Source: an uncultured Flavobacteriales bacterium (GTDB lineage Bacteria > Bacteroidota > Bacteroidia > Flavobacteriales_G > Salibacteraceae). From it: a stretch of DNA of 64,000 nucleotides. The stretch covers positions 124,001 through 188,000 of the forward strand of contig CALSRO010000008.1 of NCBI GenBank assembly GCA_943788775.1. Direction: 5' to 3'. A program made the position numbers and the translations under genes. Below, piece by piece: positions 1 to 10,398 of this stretch (the first letter of the stretch is position 1; each line of letters opens with the position of its first letter). A model generated the notes under the pieces. The model did not search any database, was not told where the DNA came from, and worked only from the letters and a program-made list of their open reading frames with translations.

Positions 1-2
1 TG

Positions 3-827
3 GAGTTTGCTCATAGAGGTGGATACCACGGCATGAGCGAGAATACCATTGAAACGGTGGTGCAGAACATCCGCGAAGGCAATGTTAACGCGATCGAGGT
101 GGATGTTATGATGACTAAAGACTCCGTTATGATACTTTTTCATGATGATACACTGGGTAGAATTTTACAATATGACGGACAGGAAAAAGTCTCTGAATTA
201 ACGGCCGATGAAATTAGAAGCCATGCATTCAGAGCCCGCGGATCAGAAGGACAGAAGGTAAGCTTGTTCGATGAATTGGTGGACACGCTTATTCACTTGG
301 CGGTGATCGAAAAGCAACAATTTGTACTGGAAATTGACTTCAAGGCAAACGGTGATAATGCCGTTGGCGCATCCCAAAAGCTATTGGCTCATGTGCTTGA
401 AACCGAGGCGGTTTACGACAAAGCCATCTATGACTACTTCTTTGTTTCTACGTTTTATCCATCCGTTTTGGCAGAACTGAGAAAACTATCTCCTGATATT
501 CGATTGGCCAATGCTGTGCATGCGCATTACAAGGGCGGTGGAATCAAACCTAAACTCGGTGCTTGGTTGATTCTTCATTTCGCCAAAAAGTACAACGCCA
601 TGATCCTAGAAGCGAACCAGTGTTATCTGACCAAAAGACGCGTGAAGCGCTGGAAACGAAAAGGCTATCGTGTACATAGCTATACGTCAAATTCAAAATC
701 AGAACGCGACTACGTGAAGAACACGTTGGGTATTGCCATGACTACAAATTGTCCACTCACTACGGAATGTCCACATGATCCTAGCGATGAGTATGTGCCG
801 AAAAAGTGGTGCAAAAAGTGTAAGTAG
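3..827 (+). CDS. Glycerophosphodiester phosphodiesterase, 5' end missing
   Basis: The reading frame is already open at base 3, so the gene starts left of the window. The first visible residues (EFAHRGGYHG) carry the HRG motif of the GDPD family, followed by the metal-binding stretch AIEVDVMMTKD and then LFHDDTLGR. Together these form the usual E-x-D plus H active site that hydrolyses glycerophosphodiesters to glycerol-3-phosphate and an alcohol. The C-terminal 35 residues are unusual: four cysteines, ending in WCKKCK, which could bind metal or form disulfides. An ATG at 33 is available, but starting there would remove the catalytic HRG, so it is not the true start. The lysine-rich middle part is less typical, and substrate cannot be inferred. 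Confidence 0.85.
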   Translation, partial: EFAHRGGYHGMSENTIETVVQNIREGNVNAIEVDVMMTKDSVMILFHDDTLGRILQYDGQEKVSELTADEIRSHAFRARGSEGQKVSLFDELVDTLIHLAVIEKQQFVLEIDFKANGDNAVGASQKLLAHVLETEAVYDKAIYDYFFVSTFYPSVLAELRKLSPDIRLANAVHAHYKGGGIKPKLGAWLILHFAKKYNAMILEANQCYLTKRRVKRWKRKGYRVHSYTSNSKSERDYVKNTLGIAMTTNCPLTTECPHDPSDEYVPKKWCKKCK

Positions 828-829
828 AT

Positions 830-1602
830 TTACTCAAATTCCCATCCAAAAACCCGCTTCAGAATATCGGTAACGCGGTGCACTGGATCCAAACGAATCG
901 CCTTTTCTTCTTCCTTCACTTTCACAAATAGCCCTTGAAGCGCTTTACGCGTAGTGTGTTCAGCCAATGAGTTGTTCTGGATTCTTTCCCAAAGCACTCC
1001 TTTTATAGATGCGGTGTTGTAGGTGTCAATCGCTTTGGCATATGTTCCTTCTGCGCTGATGTTACCTACATACTTCTTGTCCAACGAAGCTTGAATCTTC
1101 GGTTTAAAAGCATTATAAGCTTCTCAAAGGTCTTTTCTCTCAAATAGTGGGTGGCGGCCGTGTCCGATCCTTTTAGGATGCCCATGCCGTCCTGTATGGT
1201 CATTTCCTTGATTGCTTGTAAGAAAATTGGCTTTGCTTCTGAGGCAGCATCTTCTGCGGCTCGGTTTACGGATAAAACCGCATCGTCCAATATGCCTTCA
1301 ATGACGGGAATCTTCTCCAATTTTTCATAGATGGGTTGAGCTTCTTTTGGAAGTAGGATTTTTAAGGCTTGATCAGCGAAATAGCCGTCTTTCACATTCA
1401 GGCTCGAAACGGCAAAATCGGTTCCCTTGCTCAACGCTTCCTTCAATCCTTTGATGATTTCATCATTGGTCAAAACATCCTTGGCTGTTTCTGTATTGAC
1501 GCCATAGTCCTCTGCGTGCTTCAATAGTTTATTCAACTCTGCGCATGCACCCAGCGTTATAGCTGTAATCAACAATACGCTTGCGATTCTAACTTTCCTC
1601 AT
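830..1602 (-). CDS. DUF4197 family lipoprotein, one frameshift
   Basis: Two overlapping frames together make one DUF4197 protein of about 257 aa. The N-terminal part starts at 1602 (MRKVRIASV) and has a lipoprotein signal with lipobox LGAC. The C-terminal part ends with VTDILKRVFGWEFE, the usual DUF4197 end. The frames join near 1117: adding one T on the coding strand (CTTATAAT to CTTTATAAT) turns the text into TFEKLYNAFKPKIQASLDKKYVGN, which matches the family. A single-base loss in a short T run suggests a sequencing error or a recent mutation. The longer upstream start at 1644 adds residues before a perfectly good signal peptide and is not preferred. The function of the family is unknown. 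Confidence 0.75.
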
Positions 1603-1667
1603 AATCCTCAATTTGGCCACCAAACTAGAGTAATTCAAAACCATAGGAAATACCCGTACTCATCTTT

Positions 1668-1675
1668 TATCTTTG
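1668..1675 (+). promoter_or_regulatory. Bacteroidota-type -7 promoter element before icmF
   Basis: TATCTTTG matches the TAnnTTTG -7 consensus of Bacteroidota sigma-ABfrA promoters and lies 22 bp before the icmF ATG. I do not see a clear -33 TTG at ideal spacing, so this is a partial match. Confidence 0.5.
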
Positions 1676-1697
1676 CAGCCCTTTAAAAGGCCTAGAT

Positions 1698-4600
1698 ATG
1701 CAAAACGCTGCTCCATATACTCCCAAGAATAAAATACGAATTGTTACTGCTGCTTCACTGTTTGACGGTCATGATGCTGCCATCAATATCATGCGTAGGA
1801 TCATTCAAAGCACTGGTGCTGAGGTGATTCACCTTGGTCATGATCGCAGTGTAGAAGAGGTGGTGAACTGCGCCATTCAGGAAGATGCACAGGCCATTGC
1901 AATGACAAGCTATCAAGGCGGGCACACGGAGTATTTTAAATACATGCATGACTTGCTAAAAGAAAAAGGCGCGGGACATATCAAGATTTTTGGAGGAGGT
2001 GGTGGCACCATTCTCCCAGAAGAAATTGCTGAGTTACAGGATTATGGCATCACTCGAATCTATCATCCAGACGATGGACGCGCCATGGGATTACAAGGCA
2101 TGATCAACGATATGTTGGAGAAGGCAGACTTCCCAACGGGGATGAACCTTAATGGTGAAGTAGGGCACCTCAATGCGAAAGACCGAGGTTCAATCGCACG
2201 GTTGATTTCAGCCGCGGAAAACAACCCTGAAGGTTTCAAAAATGAAATGGCCAAGATCACAGAATTGGCGAAGACTTCAAAGACACCGATTCTGGGAATT
2301 ACGGGAACAGGTGGATCAGGTAAGAGCTCGCTCGTAGATGAATTGGTGCGTAGATTCTTGATCGATTTCAAAGACAAGACCATAGGAATTATCAGTGTAG
2401 ATCCATCCAAAAAGAAAACAGGCGGTGCCCTTTTAGGCGATAGAATCCGCATGAATGCCATTCGTAATGAGCGAGTTTACATGCGTTCGTTGGCTACTAG
2501 ACAGAGCAATTTAGCCTTGAGCAAGCACGTGCAAGAAGCACTGGATATTTTAAAAGTGGCCCAATTCGATTTAATCATCTTGGAGACTTCGGGTATTGGT
2601 CAGAGTGACACGGAGATATTAGATCACAGTGATGCGAGTTTGTATGTGATGACACCAGAATTTGGCGCGGCCACTCAGTTGGAGAAGATCGATATGCTCG
2701 ACTTTGCCGACATCGTAGCCGTCAATAAGTTTGACAAGCGCGGTGCTTTGGATGCCGTTCGCGATGTGAAAAAACAGTATAAACGCAATCACCAATTAAG
2801 GGATACGGCCGATGAAGAGATCCCCGTTTTTGGAACCATTGCCAGTCAGTTCAACGACCCAGGAATGAACACCCTCTACAAAGAGATTATGGATTTGTTG
2901 GTAGAGAAGGCAGGAGCGAAAGAGCTGAAATCTACGTTCGAAATCACAGATGAGATGAGCGAGAAAATTTTCATCATTCCACCAGCGCGAACGAGATACC
3001 TGAGTGAGATAGCGGAGAACAATCGCGCCTACGACAAGCAAGCTGCTGATCAATCAGATGTCGCAGATAAGCTTTACGGTTTGAACCAAGCTATCATGCT
3101 CTTTGGTGGTGAAGACCGATTGACTGCTGACAGCGGTTCCGCTGATGGTGAGCTCGGGGCGTTGAATGCGAAGTTTGATGAAATCCTTAAAGACTTGAAT
3201 CCACACAATTGGGATACAGTAAAGCAGTTTTCTACTGAAATGCAACGCTACAAAGATGAATTCTACACATTCAAGGTGCGTGACAAGGAACTCAAGATCG
3301 CCACGCATTCTGAGTCATTGAGCCACAATCAGATTCCAAAGATTTCTACTCCGAAATACAGAAGCTGGGGCGATATTTTGAACTGGACTTTGCAAGAAAA
3401 TGTACCGGGTCAATTCCCATATACTGCTGGATTATTTCCGTTCAAGAGAGAAGGCGAGGATCCAACCCGGATGTTCGCGGGTGAAGGTGGGCCAGAGCGA
3501 ACCAACCGCAGATTTCACTATGTCAGTTTAGGCATGCCAGCCAAGCGTTTGAGCACGGCCTTCGACTCGGTGACGCTTTACGGAAACGATCCCGATCACC
3601 GGCCAGATATTTATGGTAAAGTAGGTAACTCGGGTGTAAGTATCTGTTGTTTAGACGATGCGAAGAAATTGTATTCAGGTTTTGACCTGAGCGATCCAAA
3701 AACATCCGTTTCCATGACCATCAATGGTCCAGCGCCTATGCTGTTGGGTTTCTTCATGAATGCAGCTGTGGATCAAGCGTGTGAGAAATACATCAAAGCC
3801 AACGGACTGGAAAAAGACGTTGAGAAGAAGCTGAAAGAGCTTTGGGACGACAGGGGATTAGAGCGACCTAAATACCAAGGAGAGATTCCAGAAGGAAACG
3901 ATGGCCTCGGATTGATGCTCTTAGGAGTCACGGGCGACTTAGTATTGCCTGCCGATGTGTATGCCAAGATCCGCAAGGAAACCATGAGTGTGGTGCGCGG
4001 AACCGTTCAGGCGGATATCTTAAAAGAAGACCAGGCGCAGAATACTTGCATCTTCAGCACCGAGTTTGCATTGCGATTGATGGGGGATGTACAAGAGAGC
4101 TTTATCAACCATGCGGTGCGTAATTTCTATTCGGTATCCATCAGTGGATATCACATCGCAGAGGCTGGAGCCAATCCGATTTCGCAGCTGGCTTTCACTT
4201 TGGCAAATGGTTTCACCTATGTGGAATACTACCTGAGCAGAGGCATGGACATCAATGCTTTTGGACCAAACTTGAGTTTCTTTTTCAGCAACGGAATCGA
4301 TCCAGAATATGCCGTTATTGGTCGTGTAGCTCGGAAGCTTTGGGCGAAAGCCTTGAAGCACAAGTATGGAGCTAACCCACGAGCGCAGATGTTGAAGTAC
4401 CATATCCAAACCAGTGGTAGAAGCTTGCACGCACAAGAGATCGATTTTAACGACATCCGAACTACACTGCAGGCATTGTACGCGATTTATGACAACTGCA
4501 ACTCGCTCCACACCAATGCGTATGACGAGGCGATTACTACGCCTACTGAGGAGAGTGTGAGACGCGCCATGGCCATTCAGTTGATCATCAACAAAGAATT

Positions 4601-5096
4601 GGGATTGGCGAAAAACGAAAACCCATTACAGGGCTCCTTCATCATTGAAGAACTGACTGACTTGGTGGAAGAAGCTGTGTTGCTAGAGTTCGACCGCATT
4701 ACCGAGCGAGGTGGTGTGTTGGGAGCCATGGAAACCATGTACCAGCGTAGCAAGATTCAGGAGGAAAGCTTGTATTACGAAACGCTGAAGCACACGGGTG
4801 AATTCCCAATCATTGGAGTAAACACCTTCTTGAGTTCCAAGGGCAGCCCGACCATTTTACCCAAAGAGGTCATCCGTGCAACAGAAGAAGAAAAGCAATA
4901 TCAGATCAGCATGCTGAATCGTCTACATACCTGCAATGAAGATAAGCAAGCCGCTTTGCTGCGTGACCTTCAGAAAGCTGCGATTAACAACGAGAATATG
5001 TTTGAGAAGCTGCTGGAAGTGTGCAAATACTGCTCGTTGGGGCAAATCACAAATGCGCTGTTTGAGGTCGGAGGTCAGTATAGGAGAAATATGTAA
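1698..5096 (+). CDS. icmF: Fused isobutyryl-CoA mutase with G-protein chaperone (IcmF)
   Basis: This 1132-residue protein has the IcmF order. An N-terminal cobalamin-binding domain (about residues 12-150) has D23-G-H25 and glycine-rich segments (SYQGGH, FGGGGG). A MeaB/ArgK-like GTPase domain follows, with P-loop GTGGSGKSS near residues 202-210 and a NKFDKRGA nucleotide-specificity motif. The C-terminal half is the acyl-CoA mutase catalytic domain (e.g. [30 protein letters not shown]). Family knowledge: it interconverts isobutyryl-CoA and n-butyryl-CoA (sometimes isovaleryl/pivalyl-CoA) with adenosylcobalamin, and the GTPase assists cofactor loading. Length is close to the usual ~1090 aa. The frame is intact and a -7 box lies upstream. 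The acyl-chain preference cannot be decided from sequence reading alone. Confidence 0.93.
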   Translation: MQNAAPYTPKNKIRIVTAASLFDGHDAAINIMRRIIQSTGAEVIHLGHDRSVEEVVNCAIQEDAQAIAMTSYQGGHTEYFKYMHDLLKEKGAGHIKIFGGGGGTILPEEIAELQDYGITRIYHPDDGRAMGLQGMINDMLEKADFPTGMNLNGEVGHLNAKDRGSIARLISAAENNPEGFKNEMAKITELAKTSKTPILGITGTGGSGKSSLVDELVRRFLIDFKDKTIGIISVDPSKKKTGGALLGDRIRMNAIRNERVYMRSLATRQSNLALSKHVQEALDILKVAQFDLIILETSGIGQSDTEILDHSDASLYVMTPEFGAATQLEKIDMLDFADIVAVNKFDKRGALDAVRDVKKQYKRNHQLRDTADEEIPVFGTIASQFNDPGMNTLYKEIMDLLVEKAGAKELKSTFEITDEMSEKIFIIPPARTRYLSEIAENNRAYDKQAADQSDVADKLYGLNQAIMLFGGEDRLTADSGSADGELGALNAKFDEILKDLNPHNWDTVKQFSTEMQRYKDEFYTFKVRDKELKIATHSESLSHNQIPKISTPKYRSWGDILNWTLQENVPGQFPYTAGLFPFKREGEDPTRMFAGEGGPERTNRRFHYVSLGMPAKRLSTAFDSVTLYGNDPDHRPDIYGKVGNSGVSICCLDDAKKLYSGFDLSDPKTSVSMTINGPAPMLLGFFMNAAVDQACEKYIKANGLEKDVEKKLKELWDDRGLERPKYQGEIPEGNDGLGLMLLGVTGDLVLPADVYAKIRKETMSVVRGTVQADILKEDQAQNTCIFSTEFALRLMGDVQESFINHAVRNFYSVSISGYHIAEAGANPISQLAFTLANGFTYVEYYLSRGMDINAFGPNLSFFFSNGIDPEYAVIGRVARKLWAKALKHKYGANPRAQMLKYHIQTSGRSLHAQEIDFNDIRTTLQALYAIYDNCNSLHTNAYDEAITTPTEESVRRAMAIQLIINKELGLAKNENPLQGSFIIEELTDLVEEAVLLEFDRITERGGVLGAMETMYQRSKIQEESLYYETLKHTGEFPIIGVNTFLSSKGSPTILPKEVIRATEEEKQYQISMLNRLHTCNEDKQAALLRDLQKAAINNENMFEKLLEVCKYCSLGQITNALFEVGGQYRRNM

Positions 5097-5100
5097 TAGA

Positions 5101-5225
5101 ACAGTCAAAAAGTCAAAAAGTCAACAAGTCGGTTAGTCGGAAGTCAAAAAGTCGGAAGTCCCATCTAGAAATCGATGAAAAGGACTCTCGACTTACTGGC
5201 TTTCCGACTTAGGACTATTCGACTT
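5101..5225. repeat. AGTC/GACT-rich palindromic block, left copy
   Basis: Short direct AGTC units (AGTCAAAAAGTCAAC...) are followed by a spacer containing CGATGAAAAGGACT and then inverted GACTT units (CTTTCCGACTTAGGAC). The block can fold into an imperfect hairpin. A related block lies on the other side of the four-helix-bundle gene. Confidence 0.8.
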
Positions 5226-5236
5226 ATTTTAGGTGC

Positions 5237-5584
5237 ATGAAAATCCAGCGTTTCGAAGACATCATTGCTTGGCAAAGGGCGCAAGATTTGGGTGTGTTGG
5301 TTTACAAACATTTTGATGAATCCAAGGACAGAAGCTTTCGATCTCAAATATGTCGGGCATCGGTTAGTGTATCCAACAATATTGCCGAAGGTTTTAATCG
5401 AAGTTCAGATAAGGAGTTCATTCGATTTTTAAATATTGCTCGAGCATCTTGCGATGAAGTGAAATCAATGACTTATTTGGCAAGTCGTTTGAATTTTATA
5501 GATGATACAACGAAGGATGAATTGATCGATAATTGCGAAGAGGTTTCCCGCGTCATTTATGGTTTGATAAAGGCTCTGAGATAG
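5237..5584 (+). CDS. Four-helix bundle protein (S23/IVP-like)
   Basis: This 115-aa protein opens with MKIQRFEDIIAWQRAQDL and contains SNNIAEGFNRSSDKEFIRFL. These are hallmarks of the small four-helix-bundle family first noticed in intervening sequences of 23S rRNA genes and now known mostly as free-standing genes in Bacteroidota. The biochemical role is not established. It stands alone, on the same strand as icmF, and is bracketed by two AGTC/GACT-rich palindromic blocks. This suggests a small mobile or repeat-associated cassette rather than a chromosomal operon member. The frame is intact and the length typical. Confidence 0.85.
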   Translation: MKIQRFEDIIAWQRAQDLGVLVYKHFDESKDRSFRSQICRASVSVSNNIAEGFNRSSDKEFIRFLNIARASCDEVKSMTYLASRLNFIDDTTKDELIDNCEEVSRVIYGLIKALR

Positions 5585-5800
5585 ATAGAAGGTTGATTAG
5601 TCCGAAGTCAAAAAGTCAACAAGTGGGTTAGTCGGAAGTTAAAAAGTCGGAAGTCCCAGCTAACTAACGATGAAAAGGACTAAGTGCTTACCGATTCTGG
5701 ACTTTCCAAGCTTGGACTTACCAACTCTGTGCTTTCCGACTTTCCGACTTTCCGACTCTGGACTTACTTACTGACCGACTTACCGACTCTGAACTCTATA
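5585..5800. repeat. AGTC/GACT-rich palindromic block, right copy
   Basis: This copy has the same architecture as 5101-5225: AGTCAAAAAGTCAACAAGT units, a spacer with CGATGAAAAGGACT, then a long run of inverted units (GACTTTCCGACTTTCCGACT, GACTTACCGACTCTG). The right arm is longer than in the left copy. Open frames across it are translations of the repeat, not genes. Confidence 0.8.
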
Positions 5801-6764
5801 AAATCTCAATCACCATATCTACCTTCTCCTTCACATACCTATTCGACTTCCAATGACCGGGAGCCCAACCTTGCAGGAATCGCTCAAAATCGGCACAGGC
5901 GAAGGGATAGAGTCCACGCCATTCCGATTCTAGTTCGGCAAGAGAAATGCTGGGCGAAATGTACGTTGTGTGATTACATAGGGCAGATAAATACTGTGCA
6001 AGTAGCTCCTCCTCTTGACGCTGATCTTGAATGCCTCCTTCGAAGCAACTCAGCAGATAAGCTACGTCTTTCATGCCGCAGCCGCGCCCAACATATTGAA
6101 AATCGACTGCAGCTACTTTGCCAGTGGGTGAAAAACAGAAGTTGGCATACTTGGCATCTCCGTGGACGAGCGTCTGGAAACGTGCATTGCTCAACTTTTG
6201 ATGAATGGCAGCGGCTTTTTCTTTGAGTGGGCCATCGGCCATGGCTTCCCATTCGGCTTGGCGGGTTTCTAATTGCCAATAGGTGCCTACTTCCCACAGG
6301 CCATCGGCTTTAGAACCCATGAAACGAGCGTGAAATACCGCCAGCCAGCGCAAGCAAGCATGGAGTTCCTCAGTAGTGAGGTATTGCTTTCGCAGGTCGT
6401 AGCCTGCACCATTCAAATCTTCGAGGACGAGCAAAGTGTGTGTATCTAGTTTTTGGTAGCCCAACAGGCGGGGCGTGCGGCAGGCATCATCGCATAGATG
6501 ATTGAAATGTTGATACCAATGCGCTTCCACCTCATAGGATTGTAGTTTGCGCAGATGACCCGCATCTGTATCCCAACCACGAGGATGATCAGCCTTTTGA
6601 GGCACGCGTATATCTTTCACAATGATCGAGGGTTAGACATAGCCGCTCAGAAACACCCGATCTAAAGAACCATAACCCGACCACAAGGATTGATTAGTCT
6701 CCATCGAAATGACGCGCTCAAAATCAATAATGGAATGCAGTTCAGTTTCGAGGGTTTGGGACAT
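5796..6764 (-). CDS. Phosphotransferase-fold kinase, interrupted by one in-frame stop
   Basis: The main open part (up to 6620) is a choline/aminoglycoside-kinase-like protein. LVHGDAKYANFCF is the Brenner-type HGD-x-x-x-x-N catalytic loop, AAVDFQYVG is the following metal-binding D, and HPRGW with LLVLEDLN belongs to the N-lobe. The frame continues upstream to an ATG at 6764 (MSQTLETELHSIIDFERVIS), and the text runs SGYV-stop-PSIIVKDIRVPQ. A TAA at 6633-6635 is therefore the only interruption of a normal ~320-aa protein. A GTG at 6618-6620 would give a protein lacking the first N-lobe strands. The substrate is unknown. Nonsense mutation and sequencing error are both possible. Confidence 0.7.
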
Positions 6765-6776
6765 TGGTGAATAGAA

Positions 6777-7139
6777 ATGGTTAAGGCTCGAAAGATAATA
6801 TGGGAAGCCGGTAGAGATTATTCAACCATGAAAAATCCCGTGATGACTGAAAACAGGAAGCGCAAGGCGGCAGGTATTGAGGAACTCATCCACGTTTACC
6901 TCAACTTTCCGGATGGAAAAACGGCTACGGCACATACGCTGATATATGCTGCCGATCAGTGGGTTGTTATTGAAGGTATCGTTGGAACTCCTCAGCGGGT
7001 GTTTAAACTCACTCACCAGCCGGCATTGGACTACCAGCGTCATGTGTTTGAGGCGATCGAAACCGACACGAAAAAAGGTTGGTTGGCGTTTGTGAAATGG
7101 TACAAAGAATGGCGCAAGGATTATTCTGTCGAGAGCTAA
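6777..7139 (+). CDS. Hypothetical protein
   Basis: I do not recognise a family. The 120-aa product is basic, has no signal peptide or membrane segment, and contains two tryptophan-rich stretches (AADQWVVIEGIVG and FVKWYKEWRKDY). It diverges from the phosphotransferase gene, with only 12 bp between the two putative starts. The internal ATG at 6828 (MKNPVMTENRKRK) may be the true start, giving 103 aa and leaving a more realistic divergent promoter space. Confidence 0.5.
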   Translation: MVKARKIIWEAGRDYSTMKNPVMTENRKRKAAGIEELIHVYLNFPDGKTATAHTLIYAADQWVVIEGIVGTPQRVFKLTHQPALDYQRHVFEAIETDTKKGWLAFVKWYKEWRKDYSVES

Positions 7140-7151
7140 GACGGGCTAAGC

Positions 7152-8117
7152 CTATAAATCATATTCGTAGGCAGCGTATTTTCTGAATATGATACTGTCG
7201 TCTTTGGGCATGTTTTGTTGCACCCGGTTACCATCGTAAATCAGAGCGTAAATCATCCGATTATAACCGGCTTCTTGAGCGCTTCGATGCATTTCATAAA
7301 CCGCTGCATTTCCTAATCCAAGCTTTTGATACTTAGGAAGGACGCCTAGTGTTTTGCAAATTAAGGTCTGTGAATCATTCTCGATATAGCGACAAAATCC
7401 GATCATTTCACCATTCAGATGAAGGGTCTGCAACGCCATGCGCTGTCTGACTCCAAACTCACTTTTGTAAAAGGCCTGTACTTCATCCGCAGTCATCGCG
7501 TTGAAATTCCAGTTCATCCCAAAGATGTTACCGACCATGTCGAACACGCTGCGAAACAGGTTTTCGTTCACCTCGCTATGGGTTTTTACCTCAAATCCTT
7601 TTTCAACCGCACCATCGTAGTAGGGCTTGCTCACGTGCATGATTCCATCGAACGTGGTGCGATAACCCGACCGAAAGTATTTCACGTCTGAAGGTTTTTG
7701 AACCATCAGGAAATCGTGTTCATCCACGCTGCTGAAATACTCCCCTCGAAAGAAGGCGGTCCCATCCGACTCGCTGATGAAACGATAAGGGAAGTAGGTG
7801 GTTCCTTGAATGGGGCCGCTCAATTTCTTGGCACCGATTTCTTTGGTTCTATGCTTTAAAGTCTCCCAAAATGGCACTCGGTTCGAATTGTCTTTTGGAA
7901 GCAATAAAAAACCAAATGACCAGGTTTCATCCAGTTCACTTGAGGCAAATATTGCGGCCAAGCCTCCGTTCGATTCCAAGAGGTGTACTTGCTGGTTTTG
8001 AATCATCCAAGCAAAAGCCATCTTCATTTCACAAAGGAATGTTTCTAAGTGCGGTTGATCATTAAACTGAGACCTCATTCGCGATTCATACGCTACCCAA
8101 AATTCTTCTCTTCTCAT
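7152..8117 (-). CDS. GNAT-family N-acetyltransferase
   Basis: The 321-aa protein has a GNAT acetyl-CoA-binding motif near its C-terminus (LGVLPKYQKLGLGNAAVYEM; Q-x-x-G-x-G core). The N-terminal ~160 residues form a second, more degenerate GNAT-like half. It is the last gene of a four-gene minus-strand operon, and its start overlaps the end of the upstream PEP-synthase-like gene by 32 nt. The acceptor is unknown. With a BtaA-like transferase and a UbiA-like protein in the same operon, an amino group on a lipid or small metabolite is a reasonable guess, but this is inference. Confidence 0.7.
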   Translation of the reverse strand: MRREEFWVAYESRMRSQFNDQPHLETFLCEMKMAFAWMIQNQQVHLLESNGGLAAIFASSELDETWSFGFLLLPKDNSNRVPFWETLKHRTKEIGAKKLSGPIQGTTYFPYRFISESDGTAFFRGEYFSSVDEHDFLMVQKPSDVKYFRSGYRTTFDGIMHVSKPYYDGAVEKGFEVKTHSEVNENLFRSVFDMVGNIFGMNWNFNAMTADEVQAFYKSEFGVRQRMALQTLHLNGEMIGFCRYIENDSQTLICKTLGVLPKYQKLGLGNAAVYEMHRSAQEAGYNRMIYALIYDGNRVQQNMPKDDSIIFRKYAAYEYDL

Positions 8118-10398
8118 GCTCTTTCCATTGTTTTACGGACACCATTCCAGTGTCTCCATCAACCATTACTTGATCGCCATTGTGGATGCGATCACATGCA
8201 CCTTTTATTCCAATCACCGCAGGAATTTGAAGCTCTCGCGCCACAATAGACGCGTGAGAAAGCATTCCGCCATGTTCCACTACCAGTCCTTTGGATAACG
8301 CCATAAGTGGTGTCCAACCCGGATCGGTGCGTTGTGTCACTAATATTCCAATATCATCCCCTTGTCGCGGGTCAAATGTCTTCATCACGGTAGCCTTTGC
8401 TTGGACACGACCTTTAGAAGCCCCCGTTCCCTGCCACGATTCGCTTTCGTGATCTTCGGATCGCATGACAGGCCAGCGACCATTCACCACATTGAAATAG
8501 GCAGGTGGCTCGATGTCCGCATAGTGGCGATATTCCTCCTTGCGCTTGGTTACAGTGGATTTCCAATCGGTAGGGTCGGGAGAAAACAGTTCGGACCATT
8601 CCAAATAAAACACATCCATGGATGTCTCCAAACGATCGTCCTTGACCATGCACTTGGCCTTGTGCAAGACCAGTTTTCGTACGATGCCAAACATATTGGC
8701 TCGGTAAAGTCGGAACACTTCTCTGCGCGCTCCAAATCGCTGAAATACTCGCGCAAGCCATGGAAGCTGATGTGCTGGTTTTCTGGGTTGAATCAAATTA
8801 TCTCCTTTCCAATACATCGTGACTAAGGCGGCAAAATGCCCGAAGTTGTCCTCCACACCAGGCGTTTCTAATTTCAATTCATTCGCGAATCGACCTCCAT
8901 AAAGTTGGAGGTATGCGCTGTATTCTCTCCCCAAGGGAGAATCTGAAACCATGGCGGATGCAAACTCGGCTTCGTTTTGGTCCAAGATGGCTTGTCGCAG
9001 TGTGTCGTCCTTGCCAATACTGGCGCTCAGCTTGGCCAACGCTGCGATTTGATCGCTGCTGGCACTGTGAAAATTCAATACATCTTCTAGCGGAACCTTG
9101 GAACCGGGTTTGGAAAAGTGAGCGTATAAGCTCATCATGACCGTGTCGTTTTCAACGGTGAGGTACCACCGTTTCAACACCCCACTAAAGAGTTCATCCA
9201 TCTTCTGATCGACTTGGTTTTCGCTCCAGTCTTTCAAATTCCATTGGCTGGCTTGTTCAAACCACTGCTCGGCTTCTGCCTTTAGTCGATTAATCTTCTT
9301 TTTCAGTCCAAATAGCTTCCAAATGACTAAGGGGTAATAAATCATTTTCAACCAAAGACTCGGGCGTAAGTCATCATAGATGCTTCCCGCACGCGAGTTG
9401 AGCATAAGCATATCTTCGAGGTTAGAGGCATTTCGCTTAAAGCCGGGGAGCATTCTTAAAAAGGCATACCAATGATCCATACGATAGTACATGCGGCCAT
9501 ATACAGGCTCAACTAGTTTTTCAAAAATGGGTTCAGCCTTTTTTAGTGATGACTCAGAGACAGCCGAATGCCGCAACAAATCCTCATATACCTGTTTATA
9601 TAGCTTGGAAGCAAAACTCAAGGTGAGCGGTAAAACGATGCCACTGTATGACTCGCCCACATTGGCGCTATCGTAGATTTTTATTTTTTGTCCTTTCCAA
9701 GGGTTTGCGGTTACGGGTCTGGCTTGAAGCAAGAACAGTTCATTGTTTCGCATCGTCCACTCAATATCTTGAATGGAACCCATATGTTGGCTCACTTTTA
9801 TACCCAAGTCATAGACGGACTTTAGATCAGCGTGACGCATGTTGGAAGAGCTCTTCTGTTGACTCAGTTTTCCCTTTTCAAAGTGCAAGACATCTTTTGA
9901 TTCTTGCCCATGCTCAAAGACCAAATTTTCGGATTCGAGCTCGTAATAATCAGACTCATATCCTTCAACCACCGCTTTGCATAATCCAGGAAGTGCGTTA
10001 ATCATTACACGAGCATTCTTGGCATCTGCAAAGCAAACTCCACTGAAGTCTCCAAGAATCATCTCTTGGATAATCACCGCATTTTTGCCTGGGGGCATGG
10101 AAGCCACCACTTTTTCCCAAGCCGCTGAAAACTGATCGATGGAAATAGCCACTTCGCTGTGATAAGCTCCGGCCATGCTTTTCTCCTCCCCATCTTCATT
10201 GGCCGCGCTGGATCGAACAGCCAAAAGCGACTCCGACTGAAATTGTTCGGCAACCATTTCTCTGGCTTCAGCCGTAGAGGTATCGGCCGGTATGGCGATC
10301 AATTTAGGCACCTTAAATCCATCTTCCTTTAGCTGAACTAAGGTCTCGGCTTTAGCTCCCAAACTACCCATATGCCAAGAGTAAGTTTTGTCCCACAT
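8086..10398 (-). CDS. PEP-synthase/rifampicin-phosphotransferase-like enzyme
   Basis: An N-terminal PEP/pyruvate-binding ATP-grasp domain starts at MWDKTYSW and continues with GSLGAKAETL, LLAVRSSAANEDG and VIIQEMI. The C-terminal PEP-utiliser swivelling domain has GGMLSHASIVARE, whose His (about residue 714) would carry phosphate. There is no TIM-barrel PEP/pyruvate domain, so this is not a true PpsA or PPDK. The layout resembles Rph-type and other ATP-dependent dikinases that split ATP to AMP and phosphorylate a small molecule. I chose 10398 because the extra residues from 10473 look unlike the family; ATG 10371 (overlapping the upstream stop by 8 nt) is an alternative. The middle domain is helical and probably binds substrate. 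Confidence 0.75.
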   Translation of the reverse strand: MWDKTYSWHMGSLGAKAETLVQLKEDGFKVPKLIAIPADTSTAEAREMVAEQFQSESLLAVRSSAANEDGEEKSMAGAYHSEVAISIDQFSAAWEKVVASMPPGKNAVIIQEMILGDFSGVCFADAKNARVMINALPGLCKAVVEGYESDYYELESENLVFEHGQESKDVLHFEKGKLSQQKSSSNMRHADLKSVYDLGIKVSQHMGSIQDIEWTMRNNELFLLQARPVTANPWKGQKIKIYDSANVGESYSGIVLPLTLSFASKLYKQVYEDLLRHSAVSESSLKKAEPIFEKLVEPVYGRMYYRMDHWYAFLRMLPGFKRNASNLEDMLMLNSRAGSIYDDLRPSLWLKMIYYPLVIWKLFGLKKKINRLKAEAEQWFEQASQWNLKDWSENQVDQKMDELFSGVLKRWYLTVENDTVMMSLYAHFSKPGSKVPLEDVLNFHSASSDQIAALAKLSASIGKDDTLRQAILDQNEAEFASAMVSDSPLGREYSAYLQLYGGRFANELKLETPGVEDNFGHFAALVTMYWKGDNLIQPRKPAHQLPWLARVFQRFGARREVFRLYRANMFGIVRKLVLHKAKCMVKDDRLETSMDVFYLEWSELFSPDPTDWKSTVTKRKEEYRHYADIEPPAYFNVVNGRWPVMRSEDHESESWQGTGASKGRVQAKATVMKTFDPRQGDDIGILVTQRTDPGWTPLMALSKGLVVEHGGMLSHASIVARELQIPAVIGIKGACDRIHNGDQVMVDGDTGMVSVKQWKEHEKRRILGSV

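Noticed and set aside
1698..5096. Separate meaB and mutase subunit genes
   Set aside because: B12-binding, GTPase and mutase domains are in one uninterrupted frame, as in IcmF.
5101..5800. Short regular AGTC repeats as a CRISPR or iteron origin
   Set aside because: Units are 8-12 bp, run in both orientations and have no spacers; no replication gene is nearby.
5684..6226. Open frame of 180 aa on the plus strand
   Set aside because: It translates the GACTT repeat and then the antisense of the kinase; no family resemblance.
8086..10398. Annotation as true phosphoenolpyruvate synthase (PpsA)
   Set aside because: The C-terminal PEP/pyruvate TIM barrel is missing; only the ATP-grasp and swivelling His domains are present.
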